The notes: a model not told the origin generated them from the letters alone. A DNA stretch of 64,000 nucleotides from Isoetes taiwanensis (GCA_021234155.1 JAJEKV010000051.1:1986754-2050753), one strand, 5' to 3'. Shown: positions 23,360 through 37,003, counted from the stretch's first letter. Numbers and translations are program-made.

Positions 23360-26300
23360 CTTTTGTAGCCCCTTGCCCGCACCCCCATTTGAGGGAGACA
23401 TTCCCCAGCCCCAGCCCAAAATTCCAGCCCCACCCACCCTGAGAAAAAGGGGTGAGGGGCCACCAAAAACGCCCCCCTGGCCGATAACAAAGACGGGGAG
23501 AAACCTCTTCCATGAGGAGGGAAGCCTCGGGCTAAGGCCCACCCACGAGATTGGCTCGAGATGGATGAAGGCTGCTCAAGCTCGACACGCGCAGACGAGG
23601 GCCATGAAACAAATTGAGGAACAGATCGAGAATAACGTAACCCTGGATTGCGTGCTTGACAAACAGAGATACAATCCTCAAAGATCCCATGTGCTCAAAA
23701 GACAGCTTGGCGCGGGAAAGGCAACGGATTACGCATATGGAGGCCCGCGATGCGCCAGCTTAGAAGAAGACTGCTTCGCTTTGGCCCACTTTGAGAGGCA
23801 ACAGATAAGTGTGGCCTTGCCGACTTTGGCGAAGCTCACGCGGATTCCCTCCTCACCACCGTGGAGACTATGGCATGCGCTGCGTGGTGTGGAGCAGGAT
23901 ACGCTGGCAACTATTTCCCCGCCGAAGTCCGGAGGGGGTATGCCACCGCGGATAATGGTAACGCCCGAAAGCCATCGTCCGAAGCCAACCAGCGTAGCCG
24001 AACCCCGGCAGTAGGGTCGGTGACACAAGATCGAGATCCGTGAGCTCAAAGCAACCATTGCCCGCCAGAAGGCGCCGCCTCCGTGTCAGTCCATGAACAC
24101 CGCTGCACCGCACAAATGAGTTGGCCGGCAGCGAGATTCCAACAGAGCTAGGCTCCCGACTCGTGCAGCCAGAGGCCTAACAACACGGGACAGCCAAGCG
24201 CCGCGTTCTACCCCACAATTACGTCGCCAAACAAAGCAGACAGACGCCGCCACCTCCTCCATCTCGACACCACACCGCCCTTCGGCGGAGAGCAGCCCAC
24301 ACACACTCCAGCCAACAAAGCGCCACCGGCCGGGCAGCTAATGTTGCCCTCGACTCCGGTGAGGCGGCGGGGCGGGGCAGACGCCATAATGTGGTGGTGC
24401 GTGGACTTTCGTGAGGAGGCGGAGAAGATCTCTACCAAAGCGCGTGAGGATGAGATCCTATCTCGAATGGCATTCCCGACCGGTACAAATTGCTAGAGCG
24501 AGCCGGGAGGGGCTCGACGCCTGAATCGCCCGCGTGTTGTCACCTTCCGCGGTGGCGGACTTATGCGAATCTGGGGAGGCCATCTGCGTCCCGAGTAGAC
24601 AACCCCGAAGGGGATCGCGGCCAGTTGACCGAGATCTCACCGATGCAACAGAGTCCCGCCGTGAGCAGCTCTGGCCCAGGTCGACGCGTCCGTCAGAAAT
24701 GCCGGAGGCCTTGTCCGGGGCAAGCCAGATTTTGGCCGGCGCTTCTTGCTTGAGGTAGCCGCAGGCAATGCGTCGAACAGCGCCCTCCTGCCGCTGCTTC
24801 TTCTTCTTTGCGGCCCGGTACCCCTCTTGCACCTCCTCGCCCCCGCCCCCGACCGCCGCCAGCGCCGCACACCGCTCCCCCCTCGCAACCGGACAGATCA
24901 TCGAAGGCCCACATCGAATGCCAAAGAAATAGGAACTGTGCCTCCGGATGGTGTCTTTGAACCGTCGGGGCTTCCCCGGCGTAAAGGCTATAGTCTCAAC
25001 TCTATTGCACCGGATATGGATCTCATTTTCCTCATGGAAACATGGGAGCATGCAGGGCACCTGACCGCCGTGACCTCCCAAAGCTATCCCCAGATTTCTG
25101 TTCAATGAGTGCACAGTGCAAGCGAGGGCATGGCGGGTTGCCCGCTACTACCGCGGTAACCTTGAGGCACTCCGCCCAAGCAAGCAACAAAACGCATGTG
25201 TACAATCGCTACTTGTGGGTGCGCTGCGGCAAAGATGACAAAGGGCGACACTCTCTCATAGCAAAGATGCTACTTTCCACATGCCGAGAGCAACTTTTAT
25301 AACACTCATTCGATGTGGATCGATTGAGCCTTATGTCGATCTATATGATGACATACAATAAAGACAAACAGCTAAGGTGGTTATGTTGTTTGGCTTACTT
25401 TTAATGCACGCACAGAGCCGAAAGGTGTTCCAAAATTTGAGCCCCTCGGGCAGAGGACGCCTTGCACCTGAACCCCCGCAGAGGTGGCTTGGTCAAGGAT
25501 ATCGATGACAGCCATATATTCTCGCCATGGCGGCGCGCTTGTCGTTGCCGGGTAGTATCTTTGACCTGTTATCCAGAATGGGTTGGTGCAATGGCCGCCT
25601 TCCACCGCTGCACTTGTAGACGTGGAGAACCAAGGGGGCGGCTCCAAAGGTGGTGGATTATCCGGCCGGTTGAGGAACGGGTCCGCACCGGTTACTCATT
25701 TTTCCATCGACGCATTACACTCTGACGAGGAAGTAGACTCACCACCGCCCCGCTCATGCATCTCCAAAGGGGAAGCTCCCCGGTACCTACACGCCTCAAC
25801 ACACTGGTGCCCCACCAAGGACCGACTACGACCGCGGTAATCGGGACCTATGCCCACCGCTGAGCATGATCCGGCGGGATCGGCCGCAACTCCCCACACT
25901 TCAAGAACAATCGCCACCGACTCACCGCTTCGACGGGCCGCGAAAAGATGCTTTGGGAGAGGCCGCCACGGCAAGCCTCGCACCACCACCACCTTCCCCG
26001 CAGAACCGATGGTTTGATGATGAGTGTCGAGCTCAAACGCACACCCGCAGGTCACTGATCCCATCTCTCCCCACAGTCGGGCGGTCAATACCGCCTTTTC
26101 TCAGAACAAGAAGGCCGATACCTCGCAGAGCATCGCAATGAGATGTTTGGTCTCCGACCGCACCCCAGACATTCTCGAGAAGGGTCTTGAGCAAGCCCGC
26201 ACGACCCACGGGAACATCACCCTCGAAAGCAATGGGTACAAGATTTGCAACAAATGATGACCCCGCCGGGCCGCACCACCCCTCCACGATAGGCATGGCT

Positions 26301-28400
26301 CAAGTTATCACAGAGGGGATGTCATCATGGGCCTACAAATACCAGCTAATGGGAAGGCAGCAGATTTAGATGGCATGCGCGAAATTTCAAAATGGGCTGG
26401 GCCTCCACCGGTGCCTCGTTCTCACCAAGATTGTTCAATAAAGCATTGCGAGAAGGCTTCCCTACGCAATGGACCACTAGTAGAGTAGTGCCCATATACA
26501 AAGCGGGGACCCTCAATGTCCGCCAACTACCGCACTATTATGGTCACTCTCTCTTTGCAAAACCGCTTGGTCGGCATCCTTGAGCAGCTGGGCCGACAAT
26601 ATGGGCAGAGGAAACGGAGGTGCGAAGCTCTTACACAGTGCAGGTTTTCGCCCGCATATTCCACCATTGATCATATCTTCACTCTGCGCACATTGATTGA
26701 AGATAGCAGGAATCAGCCGTAACCTCGCATCGTTGTTTCGCGGGATTTTGCAAAGGCATTCGACACAGCATTCTCGCAATAAGCTATGGGACAGATTATG
26801 CGTACCGGGGACCCCCGGACTTGCGTAATGCAAGATATAGGCCGTACGGTGGCATGCTCGTGCCGATCACATCAGCAAAGACAAATGCGACCAAGAGCAT
26901 TGAGTGCGCCGTGGTTGCCCCCTCTCCCCACACTCTTTGGCCTCGTACATTGATCGGGCTTGAAGATTGGCTCTCGAGCATGGAGGTGCTGGGCGCACAT
27001 ATCATGCATCACACAATCCGGCAACTCATATATGCCGACGATGTCAACCTCATGGCCTATACCCGGAGGACATGCAACGCCACCGGATGCTCTTGACACG
27101 CTTTTGCCAATTCACCGGCATGCAAGTTAACTTGGCCAAAACTAGGGTGCCGCTAGTTGCATCATCCCGTCCGCCAAGGCTTCCCACATTCACTTACCGG
27201 GGCAAGAGGTAGAGGTGGCTCCGACCTACAAGTACTTGGGGATTGAGTTCTCAACTACCACCCATTGGGATGCGGCTATCGTGTTAAGGGTCACCGGGTT
27301 GGAAAGCACTATATGCCATGCGTAACAACAGCCACAAGGCAGAGTTGTATGCCCGGGGTCACCAAATACATTTGTTTCGGCCTTGGTTGAGCCGCCCCTT
27401 TTGTATGGGGCGAAGTTTGGGGTCCAAAGATATCCCTCAACACCGGAATGACCTCGAAAGCAGTGCGTAGGCCTTCTTGGCACGGGCCCCGGGGTGAAGT
27501 CCACGCCCGCATCGCATCCTACTCCAGAGACAGATTTCTACCCCTTCAACGGGCCGCATTGGAACGCCATATCGCTTACTTCCAAAAGGTGGTCGCTATG
27601 GTCGATACACGCTGTCCCCGCCTTTGCTTTGGCCACGCAATGGGTCCCCAACGCCTGAAATCCTCACTGAAAGACAAGCAGCCTCGCTGGTTCTCACGCC
27701 GGGTGTGCAGTAAAACGATGTGTCCAGTCGACAAAGAAAGATCGCGAGGCACTTAAACTATACCTTGATGCTACTTTCCTTCGCAGTCGTGGGATGCAGA
27801 GGCTCGACACATGTTAAGTCGGGCACACTATTAGCAAAAAGTCAATCCTAGGCTCACAAGAGGCCCACACCAAGATTTGTACACCCAAATTACCCATGAA
27901 GAAACGCAGCTTATAGCTTCCATTCGCGACGGGGCACATCATCGCCTCCGATTGAAACAGGCGCTTGGGCTCGTGAAGCACGGAGCAAAGGCTTTGCCAG
28001 TTGTTGCCACCGTGGCGCTGACATTGAGGATGAATGTCATGCCCTCCGGACTGCCCAAAGATTTGCCCATATCCGAGCGAGCATATGTTCGACATTACTA
28101 GTGCCCCGCCAGCCGGGATCGCTTATTGGCTACTTCGCCGGTGGGTTTGTTGGGGTCATACCTCCGTGAGGTTATGGATGCACGGACTCGCTTGTGTCCT
28201 ACGGACGGTATTGAACTGTCCTATGCAATTGTATTGCGAAGCCGCCAGGCTTATTATCGCTAAGGTTTTTCCTCGAAAACCCTTCTGGCGGGGTTTTTAA
28301 TCGGCCGCAATATGCTTGTCGCTTCTTTTTGTTTGGGTCCCATAGGCCAATTGGTCTCCGTGGACGCTAAAAACCTATTCTATTCTATTCTATTCTATCT
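23360..28400 (+). mobile_element. Degenerate LINE (non-LTR retrotransposon), copy A
   Basis: A sharp rise in GC content marks this ~5-kb element. The 5' region (23373-24014) has a proline-rich ORF1-like frame. An endonuclease segment follows at about 24940-25330: DMDLIFLMETWEHAG, RGHGG, NRYLWVR. Reverse transcriptase is recognised by LIYADDVNLMAYTRR at about 27023-27067, then LAKTRVPLVASS, TYKYLGIEFS and a C-terminal region. It ends near 28400 with a (TTCTA)n simple repeat after GGTCCCATAGGCCAATTGGT. Many frameshifts and stops make it inactive. It is colinear with copy B (33519-42091), and A extends further 5'. The exact 5' end is uncertain. Confidence 0.88.
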
Positions 28401-28439
28401 AATGGAGTCGGAGAAGGCAATCATAACGACGCTTTTCTT

Positions 28440-28665
28440 TGTATTAGCGCATGCATCGACCTCCATAGCTGAGCGATTTTCCTGTGCCCGGTTAGCGGGT
28501 TTGCACAATGGCCGCCCATCAACACTGGCGACCGCCGGTTTACAGGCAACATCAAGTTTGAAGCAGTTTTTGGCATATTCTAGGCATATTCTAGCATATG
28601 CTTAAAATATGCCAGAAACCCCACATGAGCAAGGGTTTGCCCCCTAGGGGCAACCCAAAAATATT
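28440..28665 (-). repeat. Dispersed repeat family R1, copy 3
   Basis: The reverse complement reads GGGTTGCCCCTAGGGGGCAA, then CTTGCTCATGTGGGG, ATATGCTAGAATATGCC and a CAAACCCGCTAACCGGG block. The order is the same as in the two plus-strand copies. It lies directly downstream of LINE copy A. Confidence 0.72.
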
Positions 28666-29032
28666 AAAAGATACTACTTAAATGTGTGGATATAGGCACT
28701 TAAATGCATGGATCTAGACTCATGCACATGCGCACCTCGATGGAGGTGTTTCTTTAATATTGGCAGTCGTGAATGTTGAAAAAGACACGCCTATACTTTA
28801 TCTACTTACTTAAAATGTTTTTGGGGGTTCTGGTACGCCGGTGTGCCCTTTTCCGGTGTTACATTTGGAACCCAAAAACCGTTTTCTGGCATTTTCCTGA
28901 TTGCTTCCTTCAATCCGATCTATCTATCCATCCCTCCGATCGCCATAGCCAGTTCCGGCGCACTGTTACCTCTGCTACAGTGGATTTGGGGATTTCGACT
29001 GGCTACAGAAGCATTATTTTAGTATTAACTTA

Positions 29033-29378
29033 GGGCGGGGTCACATGAGGATGTTGACGTGATCTCGTTCATGTCGACTTGAACATTTATAAAAGATTGG
29101 GGTCACATGTTCATTTAAAGAAGAAATGCCACGTCAAAACGTCATTAACCGTTCAAAAAAAACTTTTAAAAATTGAATGGGTGAATCTGTTCAAGATTGC
29201 AACGTGTCAAAATTAAAAGGGTTCATGTCAACATGAACTCCTTCAGCCGAAGAGAGAGCCGGTTGAATCCATCGATGTTGACATCAAGCCCTCCATGTCA
29301 AAAAGCATCATGTGACCTGTAGTTTTTTACATTTTGACGTCTATCCCTTCATGTTGATATGTACATGTGACCACACCC
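29033..29378. mobile_element. Tourist-like MITE (PIF/Harbinger type)
   Basis: The terminal inverted repeats GGGCGGGGTCACATG and GGGTGTGGTCACATG (reverse complement of the right end) match at 13 of 15 positions. They are flanked by a perfect TTA target duplication (29030-29032, 29379-29381). The interior of the 346-bp element is non-coding. TWA target duplications and GGG-starting ends are typical of PIF/Harbinger-derived MITEs. Confidence 0.9.
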
Positions 29379-31164
29379 TTATTATGCCCAAGACCAATTT
29401 TTACCTTAGAAACGACAGTCGGGAGGGTATGGCAGGGGATTTCCCTTTGGCCTTTATCGTTATTTGGTGGAACTTAAATCTTGGGCAAATCGCAGGAGCA
29501 ATGCTTTTGAGCTGATATTCATTGCCACAAGCATTCAAACATTTTTTTCTCTGGTGCCAAAGCTGGAGGAGGTAAATCCTAATACCCTATTCATGAGACC
29601 ACAAGAACATGTGAGAGCACTTCACAACACGTCAAGGGCCACATATCAAAATATACCTTATACCAGATACACATAATAAAGCCATATAGCGTGCTAATTT
29701 CGTTTTGGGTTTGGGGAGGGTATTCTGGCAATGGTGGGGACTATGATTTCGGTATCGTATTGTATAAAAAATGGTATAATTTGCCATGTGAGAGGAGCTT
29801 GGATGGTTATTGCTATTTTGGGTGCTTGACAATTCCTTTTTTCATGGATGTTTTTGCAAATGCTCTTTGGAAAGGTTAAGAAGAATAGGAAAAAAAAATT
29901 GGCGCCCTTTTTTAGGGTGTGGATAAGAAGGCATGCTCCCTTCTTTTTTTGGCAAGGGCAGCGAAGGAGAGGCACAGGGCATGTAGGCAGACAGGTCGGC
30001 CTGTACAGAGAGTGGCACAAATTCCTCATGCAATGAAGCGGCAGCAGCACATACAGTACGACCCAAATCACAACCACCAAGGATTAGAACGGGACTAAAT
30101 CTCAGACTTATCCAAAAGCCCCGCTTGCAAGACCTTCAGCAGAATCGGTGGTTGCAAGTCAGATTTGATAAGAGCAATCATTAATCGGATTGCTGGTGCC
30201 AGAACAAAGGGCAGATGTTCCAGAGTGCCGGATTGTTGCAGGGGTCGAAGGCAAAGTCTGAGTTCTTGCTGTGTTCCCAGAGCTGGCCGTTATCTAGGGG
30301 AAGACGTCAAATTAGAGTTTCATGGACTTCTCAACCCTTCTTCATTTGATGGGTAGACTTCTGAATCCCCAAATCCGGAGTAATATTAGCCAAATCGGGC
30401 TAAAGTTTCTGCAGGGATTGAAGCAGAAAATCCCATTCTGCTTTGGGCATAATGATTTTCCGTGTTGGTCATCCAAATTGGTTGAATTGGCCTGCTGTAT
30501 ATTGCTATTGGGCGGAAAATTAGTGCTCTGTTAAAGCTTAGTGATGGGCTATCACATTCCAATTGAGCGGAAAATCAATGCCCTGTTATAAAGCTTCGTG
30601 ATGGGCTTCGTGATCCGAAACAGAGGAACAAGAGGTTTCTTCAAGGAAAAACAGAGCATTTCAATGCAGAAACAGGAGATTGGCAGTTTGCAAAGGCAGA
30701 GAAATTATAGGTTGCAGGAAGGCATGGGAACGGCTTCTAGTGCCAGCAGATACATAGAATACATGCATACTTCTGTTACAGATCATCTGCTCTTTTTTTC
30801 CATAAATTCCTTCGTTAATCCGTCGTGCAAGCCTCTTGTTCATTGAAGATGAGGCCAACCCATGGTGGCAAATCCGGTGTACCAAGGTTTATGTAATTTC
30901 TGTCATTTAATGATATTGTGGTTTTGGACCATTGAGGTCAAGGTGCACCATTGGAAAAGTTTGTCTGGCTTTAGTTGTAAATAATGTGGGCCATCGATCT
31001 GGTACAATGCCAGGAATATTCCCCACATCGATGGCTTGCAATAAAAGATAAAAGATGAACCAAACGCCATATACATGTAGGGCTGTATTATTATACAAAA
31101 CCACTATTTAAAGGTTACATTATTTCAAAGGCATGGTGGAGGCAACACATCTTATCCTCTGTCT
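29379..31164. other. Intergenic / STAY-GREEN upstream region
   Basis: A ~60-bp imperfect direct repeat (GCGGAAAAT ... CTTAGTGATGGGCT and CTTCGTGATGGGCT) lies at about 30505-30606. No coding feature is supported. Confidence 0.5.
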
Positions 31165-32316
31165 ATGGCGGCCCCGAGCGCCCTGCTGCCTCGGCCGTTT
31201 AGCTATGGACGGTTCTTCACTTGGGTCCCTGCACAGAAGCCTCTAGCCTTGCTCAACAAGCGATCAAACCGATCTAGCTTTGCTCCGGTTAGTATTTCAA
31301 TACCTTAGGCTCAAATTATGAATGACCCACAAGCACTGTATGTAAATTTGGAGGTTATATGAATATTATGCCTAGGAATATGCAAATAGAAATTAGAGTT
31401 TACTTCTGTACATTGTGGTTCAAGATTGCAAGATTTTGATGAAATAGGAGCTGTAACTGGCTTCAGATCTGTCGGCAATGCATGTTGCAAGGTTGCAAGA
31501 TTATTCGATCCCGAAGAATTTGATCCTTCCAAGCTTACGGTGGCTTTTCAAGATGGAGCAAATGGGATAAAAAACCTCCCCAATCTGCGAAACTTGCTTC
31601 CTCGGACCTATACCCTAACTCACAGCGATTTTACGAAAGAGCTTCTACTTACAATTGGTCCCAGTCACAATAAAGAGCAGGTAAAAAAAGATTGACTTTA
31701 AACTCTTAGAATTCAAATTGGAGAAGTAATCCTTTGTTTGGAATTATTACCAGCTTGCAGGATGGTATACGCGTCTAATGAGGGATGAAATAGTGGCAGA
31801 ATGGAGAGGAAATGGTGTGCTATCTCTGCATATACATTGCCATATTAGTGGAGGGAATCCATTACTAGCTCCAGCATCACTGAGGAATAAAATATTCAAA
31901 CGAGAAATGCCTCTGGTATAGCATCTGATTATAGTCTTAAACAGATTGAGAATAGACCAGAAGCTGAGATTAATAAATTAGAAGACTAGGAGATGAGATT
32001 AACAATAGCAAGCTGGTACTTGAGCAGGTATTGAGAGCAATAAGACATGGAGACAGAGAGTTACTTATGCAACACCCAGGTATTGATATGCAATATGCAA
32101 TTGATTGATGATAATATTATTTGCTTGTGTAGGTTGATAGCAAAAAATGTTTGTGGAATTCCAGAGCTTGATAGGAGCATAGTTTGGGTGCATTACCACT
32201 CTACAGAGGAGGAATATGCAAGAGCAGATTGCTGGGGATCTTTACTATCTGCTGCAGCAGCCAGACCAGAACCGTATTCTTCACAATTGCTTTCCCTCTC
32301 TTCATTGCAAATCTGA
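31165..32316 (+). CDS. SGR: STAY-GREEN magnesium dechelatase
   Basis: SGR removes Mg2+ from chlorophyll a to give pheophytin a, the first committed step of chlorophyll breakdown at the thylakoid. Five exons join in frame: 31165-31287, 31492-31680, 31754-31915, 32028-32079 and 32165-32316 (TGA), giving 225 aa. Residues 1-41 (MAAPSALLPRPFSYGR ...) are Ser/Arg/Pro-rich like a transit peptide. The mature part starts VARLFDP and continues LPRTYTLTHSD, GWYTRLMRDEIVAEW, LHIHCHISGG, HGDRELL and IVWVHYHS, the family order. The exon 1/2 junction gives FAP-VARLF, as expected in the family, which fixes the start. The protein ends soon after DCWGSLLSAAAAR. The C-terminal Cys-rich motif of many angiosperm SGR proteins is absent, as in SGR-like forms. 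No lesion is seen, so it is probably functional. Confidence 0.93.
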
Positions 32317-33518
32317 TTCTTTGCTATAAATATATTTATAGAGGTTTTACTCAGAATTGCTCTTTCTTCTGTAACAACTACTGAAAAGACACATAATACG
32401 TTTTATACTTGAAGTGTGTGCACTTTTTCTTATACTTGCACTTTTTTCCTTATAGTGTAAAGTGTTATGATCGCTCCCTCAAACTATCTCCGCCCGATTT
32501 ATGTTGGACTCCCAAACATGGAAACCTCTCCAACTTTCAAGATTTTTTATCTGTGCATAAACATTCTAATTTATCAAAAACGGCTCTTTCTTTTTGGTCT
32601 TGTCCATTCCTTCGTTTTAAATGATGATCATAGTTTTAGGCTTGAAATTCTTCAGAACTGTGCTTCTGCTTGTTCTGAGCACCCAAATCAATATCAGTAG
32701 TTAAATTCTCATCTTTTGGCCTGCTTGTCCTGTGTTTTAAATCCATTTTCATGAGTGTCCGGTGTTTTTGTGGTGCCAAAATTTGTGATAAAAAGCTGGA
32801 CAGAGCTTCGAGGGTTGGCTATGGGGTACGCTGCTGCTATTCTACTGGATTGCTTCTTAGATGGTTTGTGGTTGTCGGTATCAGGGTTTAGAGCTTTGGC
32901 AAGAGAAACCATAGAAGGCGATCCGCAGTATTTGTTGCAACTGGAACTGCAGGCATTTCAAAGAAAGAAGATCTCAGAATGTGTAGATCTTCCTGCAGGC
33001 GATCTCAGGCCATAAACTTCAGGTTCGCTGTGGCGTCTGTCACTAGGCTTAACTTCAGAAACTGAAGATTGGTGCACTGCTCACACCTCTATAAGACTTT
33101 TTTAAATATTTCTTGGTGCCCAGTCCTTCAACACTCTCTGATGGTTTTGCATCTTTGATGCGATCCCCCACTTCTGAGCAAGGCGAGGGAAATAAATCAG
33201 GCACAATACATGGGCCTACAGAAACTTGTACATCCTTTATTTGCTCCCCTTCCGCTGCAACAACAGAAGTAGGAGCATCTGACTGCTATGAAGCTGTGGC
33301 ATCAGGAGGAATAACTGCCCCAGGAGCACCCATAAGATCGATATTATATTCCCTGAGAAAGGAAAAAGTTTGTCCTTAGCTTATCATGTTGCAATGTTCA
33401 TACGAGAGGCATTAGAACTCTTTGGATACGAACATGCCAGAACTGCAAAATAAAAATATACTCCCTAACATTGTGCATTGTGCATCACATATTTAATCAG
33501 GACTTACCCTCCATCATC
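32317..33518 (+). other. SGR downstream region with one unassigned open stretch
   Basis: The frame at 32755-33015 contains a hydrophobic stretch (AMGYAAAILLDCFLDGLWLSV) followed by a charged segment. It could be an exon of an unrecognised membrane protein or chance. I do not recognise a family, and the next open stretch (33113-33379) is in another frame. Confidence 0.3.
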
Positions 33519-35716
33519 GCCAATAGGAATTGTGCCTCTGGGTGGTCTCATGGAATTACCGAGGCTTCCCTTGCCAGAAGGGGGACAGTCTCAACTCCGT
33601 GGCAGCCGATATGGATCTCATCTTTCTGATGGAGACATGGGAGCATGCCGGATACAGGCTACCTGATCTGCCCGGTTACCAACATTTCTCGGTCTTCAAT
33701 GCCTGTACAGGACAGAGGGGTCATGGTGGGGTTGCTTGCTACTACCGGACAATCTTGGCACATTCGGTTACCCTCCAGAAGACAGACAGACACAACCGGT
33801 ACTTGTGGGTTCGTGTGCATAATACCAGTGGCAACCCTCTTTTTCTGGCCGCCTGTTATTTCCCTCACGCAGAGAGCACCTTCTATCGCAGCCACTCCGA
33901 TGCGGATAGGATGGACCCTTATGTCGATCTATATGATGACATACGGCCCGGCCAAGCAGTTGGGTAGGGTCGTCCTTCTTGGGGATTTCAATGCACGGAC
34001 GGGGAGTAGAGCGACCCATGAGACTTGACCCCCTCGGCCGACGATGTCCTGCAGCCGCCCACGCAGAGGCAACCCGCCACAAGGATCGGATGACACCAGT
34101 CACTCGCTTTGGCGACGGTTGCTCCCGCTATCGCGGTATTTTTGACTTGATAATTTGCAATGGCACATCCGCGGTGGCCCGCTTCTCACAAGTGCACCTG
34201 CGCACCGGGACAATCGGGGTGTGGTGGACTATGTGCTCAGTGGTTGCGCAAGATATGCATCTCATCGGTCGTTCCGGGTGGGCACCGAAACGGTCCGGGA
34301 TGAGGAGGTCGACTCGGATCACCTCCCACTTTATTTCGACATGGCTTGGCAAGCCGCCGGGACCCCCACTATGCTAGCCCCTCGCCATCCTCGATTCTTG
34401 CCGGATTATGGCGAGCGAGGGACTACTGTAGAGATGCTCATGGGCCACTTAAGAATTCTGCGGACCCCCACACTAGAAGCGTGAGCCGGACCCAGGTTGG
34501 CCCGAGCTATTACGGGATCACGGCGGACGGTGTTTTTGGGAGACCCCCTGCGTAGCTTCGGGGGCGGCAACCTTCCGCGTAATCGGTGGTTTGATGCGGA
34601 GTGTAAAGAACGCATAGCGCCGGCTTCAGTCACGATGCGGATCCGGTGCCCGTTTGCGGCCACCACCACGCATCGGCGCCCATCCGAAGGAGACAAAGGT
34701 GCGGTACCTTGCGGGCACCGAGGGGAGATGTTAGGCTGGCCGGACACTCATCCTCGAACCTTTTGGCCTTGAGAGTGCTTGAAGGCCAGCCCGACCCTCG
34801 GGGACATCACACGGCGGTGGGGAGCGGTACTGCGGCGGCTCTATGACCCACCCGGGGGGCCAGCGTCGCCCATACCCCCGGGGATGGCCCCCCATGGGTT
34901 CTCGGGAGGAGGATGTTGTGGAGGGCCCGCAACGGCCGGCTAATGGGAAGGCAAACCGACCTCGACGGTATGCGGTGCCGAAGTTACTCAAATGGGCGAG
35001 GCGGCGGCTGGGCGCCAATCCTCACTACCCTATTCAACGAGCTTTGCGGGAAGGTTTCCCAGACAATGGACCACAAGCGGGGTTGTCCCCATTCACAAGG
35101 CGGGCGACCCACACCGTCCGGCCCATTCTTTGGGCGATCATGGTCGATTCGATTTTTTAAACCGTTATCGGCATTCTCGGCAGCGATTGACCACGGCGAG
35201 GCGGCCAGATGTCGCGAGCCCTCACACAAGCGGGCTTTAGACCCCACCACTCAACGATTGACCATATCTTTACACCTGCGGGCAATCGATTGAAGACGAC
35301 CAAAACCATTGGCGGGACTTGTATTGTTTGCTTGTGGGCTTCGCGAATGTTCGATCGGTCCCCGGGAAAAGCCGTGGGCTAGATTGCATCAATCGGGCTG
35401 CTGCTGCAATGCGAAATGCCATATCTGAGCTATATGAGAGTTGTTTTGGCGGGGATGCGTACCGGACCGACCAAGCATTCACCAAGAGTATCGGGTCCCA
35501 AGGGGGCTGCCCCTCTCACCAACACTTTTTGGCCTCTACATTGACCCGATTAGAGCCCCGGCTTATTGAGCATGGGGGGATGGTCAGTATTTGCACCAGT
35601 CATCCGCCCGGCCATTTATGCGGACGATGTTGACCTTCTCGCCCACCTTCCGTAAGCTATGCGCCTCATCCGATGCCCTAGACACATTCTCGCCAAAGCT
35701 ACGCGGACATCAGCGA
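33519..35716 (+). mobile_element. LINE copy B, 5' part (endonuclease and start of RT)
   Basis: Homology to copy A begins at about 33519 (AGGAATTGTGCCTC), so this copy is 5' truncated. The endonuclease is better preserved than in A: SWNYRGFPCQKGDSLNS, DMDLIFLMETWEHAGYR, RGHGGVACYYR, NRYLWVRV and, after a frameshift at about 33965, VVLLGDFNARTGS, the APE-type GDFN motif. RT is recognised by IYADDVDLLAHLP near 35618. The element is then interrupted by a CACTA insertion. Several frameshifts make it non-functional. Confidence 0.88.
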
Positions 35717-36214
35717 CACTACAAGAGGATGGGGTATAGTGTCAACCCTTGTGACAAGTCCTATGTGTAGTGACAAATTTGTGTCGACTACTACTATCTT
35801 GACACAAAGTGCTTGTGTTTGTGTCAACATTGTGTCTACTACACGCGATGTCAAATCTTTTGTCAAAGCAATGACCTCCTTTTGTCAACTTTCTATCGCA
35901 TGTTAAGTAGGTTTTTGCAACAACTTTTGAACAATATTTAAGCTAAGTTGTGCCAACTTTTTTTTAAGACTTATAACAAACGATTATCCAAAATTTCATC
36001 TAATATCTTAACGGAACTTTGAGGAGCATTTTGTCAACTTTATATTGCAATTTAAGTGGGCTGTTGCAACAATTTTTTAACAAATTTATAACACCATCAT
36101 TATAACATTTCTATGAGATTTATAACATAATGCCATCCAATTTGTATCTAATATATTAGTAGAATTGAGTTTGGTATTCATATATCATTAAAGATTTGGT
36201 ATTGCGCTAAGGAA

Positions 36215-36830
36215 TGTTACTTGATAGAAAGAATGATTTGGACACAGTCAGATGAAGGGGAAACGGGCTAGATGAGACCCAAGCAAAGCTTTCTATCTCC
36301 ATCGGCGCAGTTGTTGGTGCAACAAATGTAAAGGCAAGTCTAATCGTTCTTATCGGATTCGTCAAGAACATGCAGCAAGATTCGGTCTTTGTCAGAGCCG
36401 ACCAACTCAACTTGATGAAGGACATCATCTTGAAGAGAATGAAAATAGTGTAAGTTATCTCCTACAATAGATAAATTCATTTTAATATTTATACTTCATA
36501 TCGGCGTATATTTGTTTGTGGTCTTCCCATCAATTTTTTCTGGATTGGCATTATATCTTTGTTATTTTCTATTGTTACTTTTGATTATAGTCATTGTGGT
36601 ACATGTAGTCCTCAGATGAAGCGTCTGGATCACACAATGCATTTGTTGGTGAGGATGCGATTCACAAAGCCATTATGGATTTTTTTTTTCCAACAAATGA
36701 ACAAACTAGTGGTGGCGAAAATAACGATGGTGAGCATACGGGTAATGTGGATGGCGACTCATATGGGGAAAAGACAACATATCTCAACAATGAAGCAAGC
36801 AAACCATTGTTCCCTAATGCCACCTAGGCT
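36215..36830 (+). other. Exon-like fragments inside the CACTA element
   Basis: About 36265-36450 reads LDETQAKLSISIGAVVGATN ... ADQLNLMKDIILKRMK, ending near a GTAAG-like donor. About 36610-36825 reads SSDEASGSHNAFVGEDAIHK followed by Asn/Gly/Asp-rich sequence. Neither matches a family I know. They may be degenerate transposon ORF exons or captured host exons. Confidence 0.4.
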
Positions 36831-37003
36831 CCAACATGCCAGTAGCTCGTCCAACATGTTCGTAGTCAATTAGCCTAGGAGGTGGCTACAGAATACTGCC
36901 ATGTAGCGTGTTCTCATTTCTCTCTTTGCCAAAAATGTCTATGTAACTTGGTCATTTGGGTAATTTGGCAATTCTGGACGACATGGCGAAGTCGATATTC
37001 CAT

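Noticed and set aside
23325-27504. Numerous open minus-strand frames
   Set aside because: They are antisense to the GC-rich LINE, where high GC lengthens chance frames; the endonuclease and RT motifs are on the plus strand.
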